64,000 nucleotides of DNA from Paenibacillus sp. MSJ-34 (GTDB lineage: Bacteria; Bacillota; Bacilli; Paenibacillales; Paenibacillaceae), in assembly GCF_018918005.1 (NCBI RefSeq), contig NZ_JAHLPR010000031.1, positions 20,555-84,554 on the forward strand, written 5' to 3'. Both the position numbers and the translations under genes were made by a program. The notes below the pieces were generated by a model, which was given only the letters and a program-made list of their open reading frames with translations, made no database searches and was not told the DNA's origin. Position 1 is the stretch's first letter; every line of letters starts with the position of its first letter. Shown here one piece after another: positions 7,748-16,219 of this stretch.

Positions 7748-8826
7748 TGACGTTTCGGAAAACGCTCACGTCCGAACAATCGCAAGCGCTGCATGACGGA
7801 CTCGTCATTCCCGCCCATCCGCTCGCGCTGGACGCGGACCGCAAGCTGGATGAGAGACGCCAACGCGCGCTCACTCGTTACTACATCGCCTCGGGCGCCG
7901 GGGGGGTTGCCGTTGGCGTTCACTCGACGCAGTTCGAAATTCGCGAACCGCAGCATAATTTGTATGAGCCGGTGTTGCGCATGGCTGCGCAAGAAGTGGA
8001 CCGGGCGAAGCCGGATCGCCCTTTCCTGAAGGTGGCCGGCCTATGCGGGCCGACCGAACAAGCGATGCGAGAAGCGCGAATCGCGGCGGAGCTCGGATAC
8101 GACGCGGGACTTCTCAGCATGGGAGGCTTGGCGGACTGGAGCGAGGAGGAGATTCTCGAGCGGACGAGACGGATCGCGGAGACGATGCCGGTGATCGGAT
8201 TTTATTTGCAGCCTTCTGTCGGCGGCCGGATCTTCACTTACGAGTTCTGGCGGGCATTCGCGGACATTCCCAATGTAGTTGCGATCAAGATGGCGCCTTT
8301 CAACCGCTACCAAACGCTCGATGTCGTCCGCGCCGTGTGCCATTCGGGCAGACGGGACGAAATTGCTCTGTACACCGGCAACGACGATAACATTATCGTC
8401 GATCTGCTGACGACATACCGGTTCGAAGTCGACGGAACGACGGTGGAAAAAAGCATCGTGGGCGGCCTGCTTGGCCACTGGGCGGTCTGGACCGAGAAGG
8501 CGGTGCGGCTGTTGGAAGAAATGAAGAAAGTGCGGGGCCGGAACGAAATATCCAAAGAGTGGCTTACCCGCAACGTTCAGGTGACGGATTGCAACGCCGC
8601 TTTCTTCGATCCCGCCCACCGATTCGCGGGCTGCATTCCGGGCATTCACGAGGTGCTGCATAGACAAGGGCTGCTGCAAGGAACGTGGTGCCTGAATCCG
8701 GAAGAAACGTTGTCTCCGGGGCAGGCGGAGGAGATTAGCCGCGTCTATGCGCAATACCCGGATTTGAACGACGACGATTTCGTCGCCCGGCATCTCGGGG
8801 ATTGGTTAGCGGAGCCGGACCAATAA
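7747..8826 (+). CDS. DapA-family (dihydrodipicolinate synthase-like) aldolase
   Basis: A 359-residue class I aldolase of the DHDPS/NAL superfamily, longer than DapA itself (about 290). Lys181 in VVAIKMAPF is the Schiff-base lysine. Tyr153 in GFYLQPSVGG corresponds to the active-site tyrosine. The length, the extended C-terminus and the operon partners (epimerase-like protein, serine dehydratase) argue against a lysine-biosynthesis DapA. They favour retro-aldol or dehydratase chemistry on a 2-oxo acid. Coupled to the preceding gene by a one-base overlap and followed 36 bp later by sdaAB. Confidence 0.78.
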   Translation: MTFRKTLTSEQSQALHDGLVIPAHPLALDADRKLDERRQRALTRYYIASGAGGVAVGVHSTQFEIREPQHNLYEPVLRMAAQEVDRAKPDRPFLKVAGLCGPTEQAMREARIAAELGYDAGLLSMGGLADWSEEEILERTRRIAETMPVIGFYLQPSVGGRIFTYEFWRAFADIPNVVAIKMAPFNRYQTLDVVRAVCHSGRRDEIALYTGNDDNIIVDLLTTYRFEVDGTTVEKSIVGGLLGHWAVWTEKAVRLLEEMKKVRGRNEISKEWLTRNVQVTDCNAAFFDPAHRFAGCIPGIHEVLHRQGLLQGTWCLNPEETLSPGQAEEISRVYAQYPDLNDDDFVARHLGDWLAEPDQ

Positions 8827-8862
8827 CGCCGGCTCCGGATGGAATGGAAATGGAGGGGGAGT

Positions 8863-9540
8863 ATGCGTTTCAAAGATGTGTTCTCCATAATCGGGCCGAG
8901 CATGATCGGACCGTCGAGTTCCCATACCGCCGGCGCCGTTCGGCTGGGCCGCGCGGCCAGGCGCATTCTGGGCGGAATGCCGGAGCGGGCCGACATCGTT
9001 TTCTACGGTTCGTTCGCATCGACGTATCGGGGACATGGAACGGATCTGGCGCTGGTGGCCGGTTTGCTTGACTTGCAGGCGGACGACGCCGGAATCAAAG
9101 ACGCGCTCGAACTGGCCGAGGAAGCGGGGATGTCGGTGAACATTACGGCGTCCGCGCTTCGGCCCGCGCACCCGAATACCGCCCAAATCCGCTTGCGTCG
9201 CGGAGAGCGGGAAGATACGGTTACGGGCTGTTCCATTGGAGGCGGCAATATCGAAGTGATCGGCGTCAACCGTTTCGACGTCAAGTTTACGGCGAGTTAT
9301 CCGACTTTGTTGATCTTTCACGGCGACCGCCCGGGCGTGATCGCCGAGGTGACCGATGTATTCAGGCAGGCCGGCGCGAATATCGGTTATATGGAAGTCG
9401 ACCGGAAATCGCGAAGCGGCGATGCCTTGACGGTGCTTGAGATGGATGGACCGATTTCCGGTTTATGGACGGAGCGCATACTTCGATTGCCGGATGTGCG
9501 GCGCGTTTGCCTGATCGATTTGGCGGCGAAGGAGGAGTGA
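8863..9540 (+). CDS. sdaAB: L-serine dehydratase, beta subunit
   Basis: A 225-residue beta subunit of the iron-sulfur L-serine ammonia-lyase of Gram-positive bacteria. The N-terminal IIGPSMIGPSSSHTAGAVRLG is the family hallmark. An ACT domain covers about 148-220 (TLLIFHGDRPGVIAEVTDVFRQAGANIGYMEV), as expected for serine binding and allostery. The ATG at 8863 has TGGAGGGGGAG just upstream and is preferred to an in-frame ATG at 8839. The enzyme converts L-serine to pyruvate and ammonia together with the alpha subunit encoded next. Confidence 0.92.
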   Translation: MRFKDVFSIIGPSMIGPSSSHTAGAVRLGRAARRILGGMPERADIVFYGSFASTYRGHGTDLALVAGLLDLQADDAGIKDALELAEEAGMSVNITASALRPAHPNTAQIRLRRGEREDTVTGCSIGGGNIEVIGVNRFDVKFTASYPTLLIFHGDRPGVIAEVTDVFRQAGANIGYMEVDRKSRSGDALTVLEMDGPISGLWTERILRLPDVRRVCLIDLAAKEE

Positions 9541-9547
9541 GGCGGGC

Positions 9548-10453
9548 ATGAGATTTTCAACGTTGGAAAATATCGTTGAGCTTTGTCATCAAGAATCGGT
9601 CTCGATCGGCCAACTGATGATTCGGGAGCAAGCGAGGGAAAGCGGCAAGAGCGAGAGCGAAGCGTTCGCCCAAATGGCGGTTTATTATCAAGTGATGAAG
9701 GAAGCGGTGCGAAAAGGGCTGGAGGAGGATACAACGTCCCGAAGCGGTCTGACCGGTTTGGATGCGCAGCGCGTACGAACCTATATGGAGCTGGAAACTC
9801 CCTCATTGGGCGAGGCGGCGTGCAGGTCCATGGCTTACGCTCTGGCCGTATCCGAAGTGAACGCTTCAATGGGACGAATTATCGCGACTCCGACCGCCGG
9901 ATCTTGCGGAATCATTCCCGGCGTGTTCGTTAGCGCGCAGGAACGATTCGGCTGGGACGACGAAAAGATGGTTACGGGCCTATTTAGCGCCGGAGCCATC
10001 GGATACGTGATCGCCAACAATTCGTTTGTGTCCGGTGCCGAGGGAGGCTGTCAGGCGGAAGTAGGATCGGCGATCGGCATGGCGGCAGGCGCATTGACGG
10101 AACTGCGCGGGGGAACGCCGCGGCAGGCGGTGCACGCCGTCGGACTGGCGCTCAAAAATTCGCTCGGCCTCATCTGCGATCCGGTGGCCGGTTTGGTGGA
10201 GATTCCATGCGTCGTGCGCAACGGCTTCGGAGCGGTCACCGCTTTGGCGGCCGCGGACATGGCGCTGGCCGGGGTACGCAGCGTCATTCCTTCGGACGAA
10301 GTGATCGGGGTTATGCTTGAAGTCGGCAGCGCCATGCCCGAGAAACATCGGGAAACGGCTCAAGGCGGTCTGGCGCAGACGCCGACCGGCCGGCAATTGA
10401 TGAAGCGGTTGTACGGGACGCGACCGCGTAATAAAGAGGGGGACACAACATGA
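9548..10453 (+). CDS. sdaAA: L-serine dehydratase, alpha subunit
   Basis: A 301-residue alpha subunit that carries the [4Fe-4S] cluster. Conserved cysteine motifs are visible in PTAGSCGIIPGVF, GAEGGCQAEVGSA, LICDPVAGLVEIPC and nearby. It follows sdaAB by 7 bp, the usual arrangement in Bacillales. Product and partner are as in the previous entry. Its stop TGA overlaps an ATG that begins a 13-codon frame (10450-10491), which may be the stump of a lost downstream gene. Deamination of serine fits a catabolic role for the whole four-gene operon. Confidence 0.92.
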   Translation: MRFSTLENIVELCHQESVSIGQLMIREQARESGKSESEAFAQMAVYYQVMKEAVRKGLEEDTTSRSGLTGLDAQRVRTYMELETPSLGEAACRSMAYALAVSEVNASMGRIIATPTAGSCGIIPGVFVSAQERFGWDDEKMVTGLFSAGAIGYVIANNSFVSGAEGGCQAEVGSAIGMAAGALTELRGGTPRQAVHAVGLALKNSLGLICDPVAGLVEIPCVVRNGFGAVTALAAADMALAGVRSVIPSDEVIGVMLEVGSAMPEKHRETAQGGLAQTPTGRQLMKRLYGTRPRNKEGDTT

Positions 10454-10581
10454 GCTTGCTTGCTCGCGGCCGACAATTGCTCAAGAATTAATTGCATTCC
10501 GCCGGGCGAATCGTTGTTGGCCGCGATTGCCAAATCGCGATTGGTATGACGAAACGAATGAAAATCGGTATCGTCTCTCCG

Positions 10582-11865
10582 TTAGCCAATATGCGAATTG
10601 GATATTGCCGCAGACTGTTGCATGTATTCAGGCATATAAATGACTTGTTTCGTCAATCTCGATTCCTCTGCCGCGAAAGCCATCATATGGCTTTGCAGAG
10701 ATGTGGCGGCGGTTGTCAGCGCTTTCCCGGCGCCGTCGCCGCGGACAAGAGCGAGAAAGTCTTCGACCAGACGATGATCGCCTCCGCCGTGACCGACATG
10801 CCCTCCTTGAACGTGTAATGAAATCGTCTCGGTGAATCCCGTTTCGAAGTATGTGACCTCAATTTCGTTTTTTTCCATCGCGCCGCGAATTTCGCCTTTG
10901 GTTCCCATTAATTTGATCGTTCTGCCGCATTCGTTGGTGAAAGCGCTCATCGTGAAAGCGGCCGTTATTCCTCCCGCAAACTCTATGTTGACGACTTGAT
11001 GATCCACCACATCATTGTCGCAATGGTAGACGCATCTTCCGTACGGCCCTTCTTGCAGCGCCTTCAGCCTGCCTTGGTAGCTTAAATCGTTCGTGATCGT
11101 CGAAGTCGGCCAGTCGACCCGATCCGTCAGATAGATTTTCGGCGCGTAATAGGCGCAGCTTTTGGCTGCCGGACAACCGTCCAGGCAGCGGCTTGGCGCT
11201 CCTTCCGGAGCATTCTCGGCAGTGAAATGCTTGAGGGAACCGAATGAGGATAGATACGTGCATTCGCCGCCCGCCAGCCACAACAAAATATCGAGGTCAT
11301 GGCATGATTTCGCCAGGATCATCGGACTGGAATCCGCCTTTTTGCGCCAATTTCCTCTTACGAAGCTGTGAGCCTGGTGCCAATAACCGACATTCTCGTT
11401 ATGTTGTATGGACACGAGATCTCCGATCTTCCTTTCGTCGAGCAGTCGCTTAATGGTTCCGAAAAAGGGCGTATATCGGAGCACATGGCATATGGAGAAA
11501 ATCCGATCGTACTTTCTTCCTTGCCCCGCCATTTTCACACATTCGTCAGGGGTCGTTGACATCGGTTTTTCCAGCAACACATGATAGCCCGCCGCTAACG
11601 CCTTCATAGTCGGATCGAAGTGCATTTGATCTTGCGTGCAGATGAATACGGCGTCGGCAAGTTGGGGCCGATTAAGCAAGGAATCCCAATGGTCGAAGCA
11701 TAGATCGTCGGCAATGCCGTGCGCTTCCTGGAATTTCATCCGCCGCGGCCGGTCGGGATCGGCAACGGCGACAACCTCCATTTCCAGCGGATGCCCGATT
11801 GCATATCCCGCATACACTTCGCCGCGTTGGCCGGCGCCTATTACGGCAACTTTAACTTTTTTCAT
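10582..11865 (-). CDS. Gfo/Idh/MocA-family oxidoreductase
   Basis: A 427-residue NAD(P)-dependent dehydrogenase. The Rossmann motif VIGAGQRG is near the N-terminus, and LLEKPMSTT gives the EKP motif. The C-terminal half has the alpha/beta domain with an unusual cysteine-rich insertion (CLDGCPAAKSCAYY) that could bind a metal or be structural. Members act on sugars, inositols or their acids. It is transcribed away from the AraC regulator at 12076, so that regulator probably controls it. The ATG lies at the position expected for the motif. Substrate unknown. Confidence 0.82.
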   Translation of the reverse strand: MKKVKVAVIGAGQRGEVYAGYAIGHPLEMEVVAVADPDRPRRMKFQEAHGIADDLCFDHWDSLLNRPQLADAVFICTQDQMHFDPTMKALAAGYHVLLEKPMSTTPDECVKMAGQGRKYDRIFSICHVLRYTPFFGTIKRLLDERKIGDLVSIQHNENVGYWHQAHSFVRGNWRKKADSSPMILAKSCHDLDILLWLAGGECTYLSSFGSLKHFTAENAPEGAPSRCLDGCPAAKSCAYYAPKIYLTDRVDWPTSTITNDLSYQGRLKALQEGPYGRCVYHCDNDVVDHQVVNIEFAGGITAAFTMSAFTNECGRTIKLMGTKGEIRGAMEKNEIEVTYFETGFTETISLHVQGGHVGHGGGDHRLVEDFLALVRGDGAGKALTTAATSLQSHMMAFAAEESRLTKQVIYMPEYMQQSAAISNSHIG

Positions 11866-12075
11866 TACGCCACCTCTATGGTTTTTGACGTTGAATTTGA
11901 CTTTGATTATAAACCTCTCCCCTGCTTTCGTCTCTATACATCTTTGCTCATTTTATAGCACAATATTGCTAAATTTATTTTAATTGGGACGTTTAGATTT
12001 TGAGTGTTCTTTCGCGTTATGATACAATTTTGCTATTAATTTCTGAAATGCAGCTTGGGGAAGCGAGGTGGGAGC

Positions 12076-12948
12076 ATGGAACGATTGGAGAGCTTTCAAG
12101 AGTTTCCGATCACGAGTCAACATATTTTTTCGTACAAAATGTTATACCAAACCGGACAAACCTTCCCGTCCCATTATCATAACGACGTATTCGAGATCAT
12201 TTATATGAAGCGGGGGAGCCTGGACTTTCTGATCGGCGGGCAAACCGTGACCGCTTGTGAGGGCGATCTCCTGTTCATTCGCGAGGGCGAGATCCATGAA
12301 GGAATCAGTTTTGACAGGAATTCCAGTTACTATACGATACTATTTAACCGCGGGCGCTTGGTGAAATCGGACTTGACGAACTCGGAGCTCGCGCCGTTGC
12401 TGACTTACGATATCAATATTCCGTCTATGCTCAGCCCCGGGGATCCTCAGTATAACACCGTCGCGGAGATTGTTTTCAAAATTGTGGGCGAATTCGACTT
12501 CAGGAATAGCGGATATGAACTCGCCATCAAGTCGTATCTTTTTTTGTTGATGATTGCGATGACCCGGTTTTCTCCGATTTCGCAGAAAAGGTTGAAGACG
12601 CGCGAAATGGAACGAAAAAATCTGGAGAAGTTAAAAGAGGTGATCGCCTATATCGAAGACGACAGTACGGATCACGCGACCGTAAAGCGCGCGGCCGAAA
12701 TCGCCAATATGAGCGCTTACCACTTTTGCCGGGTGTTCAAAGCGACCGTTGGCAGGACGTTTATCGAATACGTGCAACTCCACAAAATGAATAAAGCCGA
12801 GGAACTGATCAGAACGACGGATTGGACGATGACGAAGATCGCCCAAGCCGTGGGGATCGATAACCCCAATTATTTCAGCAGGCTTTTTCGCAAATACAAA
12901 AACGACACCCCGGTCCAATACCGAAAAAAATATGTTTCGGAAAATTAG
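12076..12948 (+). CDS. AraC-family transcriptional regulator
   Basis: A 290-residue regulator. The N-terminal cupin domain (about 20-110: FPSHYHNDVFEIIYMKRGSLDFLIGG, LLFIREGEIHEG) would bind a sugar ligand. Two helix-turn-helix motifs lie in the last 100 residues (VKRAAEIANMSAYHFCRVFKATVG; TKIAQAVGIDNPNYFSRLFRKY). The ATG at 12076 follows GAGGTGGGAG and is chosen over an upstream TTG. It is divergent from the Gfo/Idh/MocA gene, the usual setting for local activators of sugar catabolism. Confidence 0.87.
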   Translation: MERLESFQEFPITSQHIFSYKMLYQTGQTFPSHYHNDVFEIIYMKRGSLDFLIGGQTVTACEGDLLFIREGEIHEGISFDRNSSYYTILFNRGRLVKSDLTNSELAPLLTYDINIPSMLSPGDPQYNTVAEIVFKIVGEFDFRNSGYELAIKSYLFLLMIAMTRFSPISQKRLKTREMERKNLEKLKEVIAYIEDDSTDHATVKRAAEIANMSAYHFCRVFKATVGRTFIEYVQLHKMNKAEELIRTTDWTMTKIAQAVGIDNPNYFSRLFRKYKNDTPVQYRKKYVSEN

Positions 12949-12985
12949 CAGTAACGTTGCATCCAACATCTACATTTCGAGGGAG

Positions 12986-13086
12986 ACCCGCGCGGAACTA
13001 CGCTCCTTGTTTGGCGCTAACGAAACTGACAATCCATATTGGGCCCGACGGGGCGTCAGCCGCCAGCGGTATGATGAAATCGGCTC
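12986..13086 (-). repeat. Repeat A, inverted partial copy
   Basis: The reverse complement matches two separate parts of copy 1: 756-822 (GCCCAATAAGGAT, GTTTCGTTAGCGCCAAACAAGGAGCG) and about 546-590 (TTCATCATACCG, GGCCGCTGACG). The middle of the element is missing, so this is an internally deleted relic in the opposite orientation. Confidence 0.65.
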
Positions 13087-13172
13087 TCATTGCAGGAATT
13101 CGCATTCGCCACGCGTCAAATCTCGGTTTCCTTTCCTTGTTTCCGCCGATCCCGGCCTCTTCTTCTTTTTCC

Positions 13173-13375
13173 CCCTTCTGTCGAAATCCCCTTGCTTCAG
13201 GATACGGAATTATAGCAAACAGAACTATAAACGATAATTACAACGCCATAAAAGCGTGTTAGGTGCAAGCTCGTCAGCAAGTCCGACAGGTTCCCGGGCA
13301 AATCATCGTTCAGGAGTTCAAGCAGCGATTCAATCGGGCTGTCTGTATTCTGAACGAAGGGGATTTCCACAAAAG
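13173..13375. repeat. Possible small element bounded by inverted 28-bp motifs
   Basis: The 28-bp motif runs on the + strand at 13173-13200 and on the - strand at 13350-13375, so a piece of about 200 bp is framed by terminal inverted repeats. A similar head-to-head pair with a shorter interior is at 38621-38690. No target-site duplication could be recognised by eye. Confidence 0.45.
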
Positions 13376-13500
13376 GCTGAAAAAAACGCTTCACCGGCAT
13401 CGACAAGCTCGCCCTTATTCTCCCGTCGGTTCAACTCCTCTTTGCATTGTCCTGCGCCCGCTCCCATCATCGTCTAAAAAAATAGATGTCAATAAAAATA

Positions 13501-13529
13501 TTGACAAAATGAACCGGTACCAGTATCAT
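13501..13529 (+). promoter_or_regulatory. Sigma-A-type promoter before the FMN-reductase remnant
   Basis: TTGACA and TATCAT are separated by exactly 17 bases. A Shine-Dalgarno (TGGAGGGAG) and ATG follow about 50 bases later. The promoter looks intact although the gene behind it is broken. Confidence 0.6.
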
Positions 13530-13588
13530 CGCTTTAACATACATAAAGATATAAAAAATATCTAATATCGTGGAGGGAGTAAGGAACG

Positions 13589-13765
13589 ATGGCAAATCAT
13601 CAAATGAAAATAGGAATGATTTTGGGAAGCACCCGTTCAGGGCGGGTAAGCCCGCAAGTCGGGAAATGAACGTTTAAGCCGGCGGAATTGCACGAGAAAC
13701 ATGTCAATGATATGTTGAATCAAGTGATTGCCTGGTCCGGCGCATTGGCGTCGCTTCGCCGCTAA
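13589..13765 (+). pseudogene. Internally deleted NADPH-dependent FMN reductase
   Basis: The start MKIGMILGSTRSGRVSPQVGK is the typical N-terminus of NAD(P)H-dependent FMN reductases. It is followed at once by a stop. After a short gap the same strand encodes LHEKHVNDMLNQVIAWSGALASL, the usual C-terminus of the same family. Most of the roughly 180-residue protein is deleted. An intact promoter and ribosome binding site precede it, and a strong terminator follows. A recent deletion is the simplest reading. Confidence 0.8.
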
Positions 13766-13786
13766 CCTTTTCCAAGACAACCGGCC

Positions 13787-13810
13787 CCGGACTCCAGGTC
13801 CGGTTTTTTT
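13787..13810 (+). terminator. Rho-independent terminator
   Basis: Stem CCGGAC / GTCCGG with a 5-base loop, followed by seven T. It ends the FMN-reductase remnant. Confidence 0.85.
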
Positions 13811-13915
13811 GCGTGGGGCGAGGGGCCCGGCTTGCGGGTATTGCGGAAGGCGGGAAGCGCAGGCGGGTTTCTTTGCGGCGGATGAACGGTAAGAGCCGTT
13901 CGAAAATATTCGATG

Positions 13916-13947
13916 TTGACCTTCACGTATACGTTATACTTTATAAT
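13916..13947 (+). promoter_or_regulatory. MerR-type promoter with 20-bp spacer
   Basis: TTGACC (13916-13921) and TATAAT (13942-13947) are 20 bases apart. That is overlong for sigma-A and typical of promoters activated by MerR-family proteins. The dyad GTATA-CGT-TATAC lies centred in the spacer. It stands directly before the MerR gene, so autoregulation is the natural inference. Confidence 0.7.
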
Positions 13948-13965
13948 GAGCGGGAGGTGATAACG

Positions 13966-14742
13966 ATGTACAGCATCGGCGAATTGGGCAAAATCGCCAA
14001 TATTAGCAGGCGGACGCTGCATTATTACAATGAGATCGGCTTGCTGACCCCGACGAAGGTAAAGAATAATTTATACCGTTATTACGATGATGGCGCATTA
14101 ATGAAATTGCAAAAAATATTGCTGCTGAAATCGCTCGGATTTACATTGGAACAAATGAAAGAGGTGTTCGACAAATCCGGGCAAGCGCATAAGGAAAACG
14201 AAAGCTGGATTCAATCGTTGGAAGAGCAAATGGAGTGGATCGAGCGGGAGAAAAACGAGTTGGTCCGGAAACAATTATTGCTGCAAACGACGATTCACGC
14301 GATCCGGATGAGCGGCAAAATCGAAGTCCGGGAGATCAACGGCTTAATTCAAGCTTTGCAAGGGAGGGAACTGGATAACGGAGCGGTACGCCCCGTCTTC
14401 TCCAGGGAGGATTTTACGCAAGAAGAGATCGAAGTTTTATCCGGGTTGCCTGTGCTGGGCAGTTTCGACCCGCGTGCGGAACGATATGTCGAATTGATTG
14501 GCGCTATTCGCTTGAACATGCATTTGTCCCCGGTTTCCCCCGAAGCGCAGCGGCTTGCCGAACAGTTATATCACTTGGCGCTTGAATTTTTTCAAGGAAA
14601 TGCCGCCCTGTTGGATAAATATTGGAGCCGGATCGTCCCCGAAGCGGGCGAGACGTCGCCGGTGTACGGCCATGACCGCGAATTGGCCGCTTATATTGAG
14701 GAGATGATCGAGTATTTCGTTCAAGACGAACAGGAAGACTGA
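13966..14742 (+). CDS. MerR-family regulator, TipA-like
   Basis: A 258-residue protein. The N-terminal winged helix-turn-helix (YSIGELGKIANISRRTLHYYNEIGLL) defines the MerR family. A long coiled-coil dimerisation helix follows (about 75-110, ENESWIQSLEEQMEWIEREKNELVRKQ). The C-terminal half (120-250) resembles the TipAS effector domain that binds antibiotic or other multidrug ligands. GGGAGGTGATAACG precedes the ATG. The only neighbour downstream is a broken SMR efflux gene, which may have been its target. Confidence 0.82.
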   Translation: MYSIGELGKIANISRRTLHYYNEIGLLTPTKVKNNLYRYYDDGALMKLQKILLLKSLGFTLEQMKEVFDKSGQAHKENESWIQSLEEQMEWIEREKNELVRKQLLLQTTIHAIRMSGKIEVREINGLIQALQGRELDNGAVRPVFSREDFTQEEIEVLSGLPVLGSFDPRAERYVELIGAIRLNMHLSPVSPEAQRLAEQLYHLALEFFQGNAALLDKYWSRIVPEAGETSPVYGHDRELAAYIEEMIEYFVQDEQED

Positions 14743-14881
14743 GTAGGGCGGGAGTCCGAATGAGAAGGAGCTTGCTCATTCATCTATCGTTATTTGTCGT
14801 TGTGCAGCGCCTGCGAAGCGCGAGTCGGCGGTTACGCGCGACGAAGCTCCCCGGAGAGTCCCGGAACGCCGTTATAATCCA

Positions 14882-15085
14882 TGGTTCTGCGTAAGCCTGT
14901 GGCTGTTGGCGCAAGCTTTGGAATCCGTTCCGCTCGGCGTCGCATACGCGGTCTGGACCGGGATCGGGACGAGCGGAACGGCGACCGTCGGTATCCTGTT
15001 TTTCCAAGAACGCGTTACTCTGTTGCGGATCGTTTGCATCGCCGGCATCGTAGGTACGATTATCGGGCTAGGGCTCACCGTATGA
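14882..15085 (+). pseudogene. 3' fragment of an SMR-family (EmrE/SugE) efflux gene
   Basis: The frame ending at TGA 15083-15085 reads LWLLAQALESVPLGVAYAVW, then TGIGTSGTATVGILFF, ending IVGTIIGLGLTV. This covers the second to fourth helices of a small multidrug resistance protein. The N-terminal helix with the essential Glu is absent, and no start codon or ribosome binding site is found upstream. It follows the MerR gene, a common regulator-pump arrangement now broken. Confidence 0.78.
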
Positions 15086-15095
15086 AACCGTGATG

Positions 15096-16139
15096 CTATT
15101 GGCCTGTAATGTCCGGGTTCTCGCGCATCATCCCCTCGGCGGCTTCCCATAACCGGGGCAGGAAGCGAATGACATCCTCGGCGCGGCGCAGGAAATCGTC
15201 GGCAGATGCGATGCCGAGGTCGGCGACGATCGCCTCGAAGTTGGGAGCGAGCTTGCGCTGCAGTTCCGCCGGGGCGTCGGCCGCCAATATGCTGTGGCAG
15301 CGCGCATAGGTCGCCGCGATCCAGAAGACCGCTTCGCGATGAAAGCCTGCGCGGATGAGTTCCCGGCTTCCGTCGATGGCAATCGGGCGCGCGGCGGCGG
15401 TAATATCTGTGCTGAAGACAAGCGGCGTCTTGGCCGCGGCGGCAGCGACGTCGAATGTCCGGGCGAGACCGTCGAGATGATGTTCGACTCGATCCGGAGT
15501 CAGATGAGCGCAGCCGAGCAGTTCCAGCAGCTCGGGGTACAACCCGGCACGGCCGTATTCCGCCAGCACATCGCGTACGGCGAGGTAGCGGAGCCGCACG
15601 GTTGGGTTGCGAAGCGCGGCTACAAGCAGAACATGCGTCGTGACGCCGGTCGGGAACAGCCATGACGTCACCCGATCATGCAATGGCGCGGATATATCGA
15701 TGGCACGGAGCCCGTGCTCGACCCTTTGCCGGGCGTTCTCGCAGCGGCGGCGCACCCACATCCGCTCGGCGAAGCGGCGCGACACCTCAGCTTGCAATTT
15801 GTGCAGTTCGCCGGTAGGATCGGCAATGATGGTGTTCGCGCGGAAACTGCCGGCCAGATGATAGTTTGCAAGAACTTCTTCGACCGAAGAGAGCTGTTTC
15901 CAGGAAATATAGGTGCCCTCGATCAGCGCGCCGCGATAGACGAACTTTCCGGGCTTGGGCGGCGGTTCTTCTAATGAGCTGACAAGAACGACATCAATGT
16001 CGGAGGATGCCGGCAGCTCCGCGTCATCGGACAGGCCGACCGTCGAGCCGCTGAAATACGCCCCCATAAATCCCTCTTCCAAGCTTGCGCAACGCATGAC
16101 CCAATCGGATGCCGCAGCCCGTGCGGTACCTGCTTTCAT
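15096..16139 (-). CDS. Nucleotidyltransferase-domain protein
   Basis: A 347-residue protein. GS at 31-32 and SDIDVVLV with Asp47 and Asp49 form the Pol-beta-like nucleotidyltransferase signature (G-S-x...D-x-D). The rest is helical and unassigned. The start at 16139 has GGGGGATTT six bases upstream; a longer frame back to 16370 would run over a terminator and into the neighbouring gene. Aminoglycoside nucleotidyltransferases share this core, but so do many uncharacterised proteins, so no resistance role is claimed. Confidence 0.72.
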   Translation of the reverse strand: MKAGTARAAASDWVMRCASLEEGFMGAYFSGSTVGLSDDAELPASSDIDVVLVSSLEEPPPKPGKFVYRGALIEGTYISWKQLSSVEEVLANYHLAGSFRANTIIADPTGELHKLQAEVSRRFAERMWVRRRCENARQRVEHGLRAIDISAPLHDRVTSWLFPTGVTTHVLLVAALRNPTVRLRYLAVRDVLAEYGRAGLYPELLELLGCAHLTPDRVEHHLDGLARTFDVAAAAAKTPLVFSTDITAAARPIAIDGSRELIRAGFHREAVFWIAATYARCHSILAADAPAELQRKLAPNFEAIVADLGIASADDFLRRAEDVIRFLPRLWEAAEGMMRENPDITGQ

Positions 16140-16183
16140 GGAAATCCCCCTTTTTAATGAAATAAATTCCTCATCATTTAAAA

Positions 16184-16212
16184 AAATCCCCGTTGCATCA
16201 TAACGGGGATTT
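16184..16212 (-). terminator. Terminator of the siderophore-binding protein gene
   Basis: Perfect stem AAATCCCCGTT / AACGGGGATTT with a 7-base loop. On the minus strand it is followed by a run of T. It separates the binding-protein gene from the nucleotidyltransferase gene. Confidence 0.85.
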
Positions 16213-16219
16213 CTGTCGC

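Larger units (their letters stand above)
12949..13588. other. Intergenic region with repeat fragments and a promoter
   Basis: Holds an inverted partial copy of repeat A (12986-13086) and two oppositely oriented copies of the 28-bp motif (13173-13200 and 13350-13375) that bracket about 150 bp. A good promoter follows: TTGACA at 13501-13506, 17 bases, TATCAT at 13524-13529. It precedes the FMN-reductase remnant. No intact gene is convincing. Frames of 60-100 codons on both strands overlap the repeats. Confidence 0.55.

Noticed and set aside
13263..13565. 100-codon plus-strand frame
   Set aside because: It runs over a 28-bp repeat copy and across the promoter of the FMN-reductase remnant; no similarity recognised.
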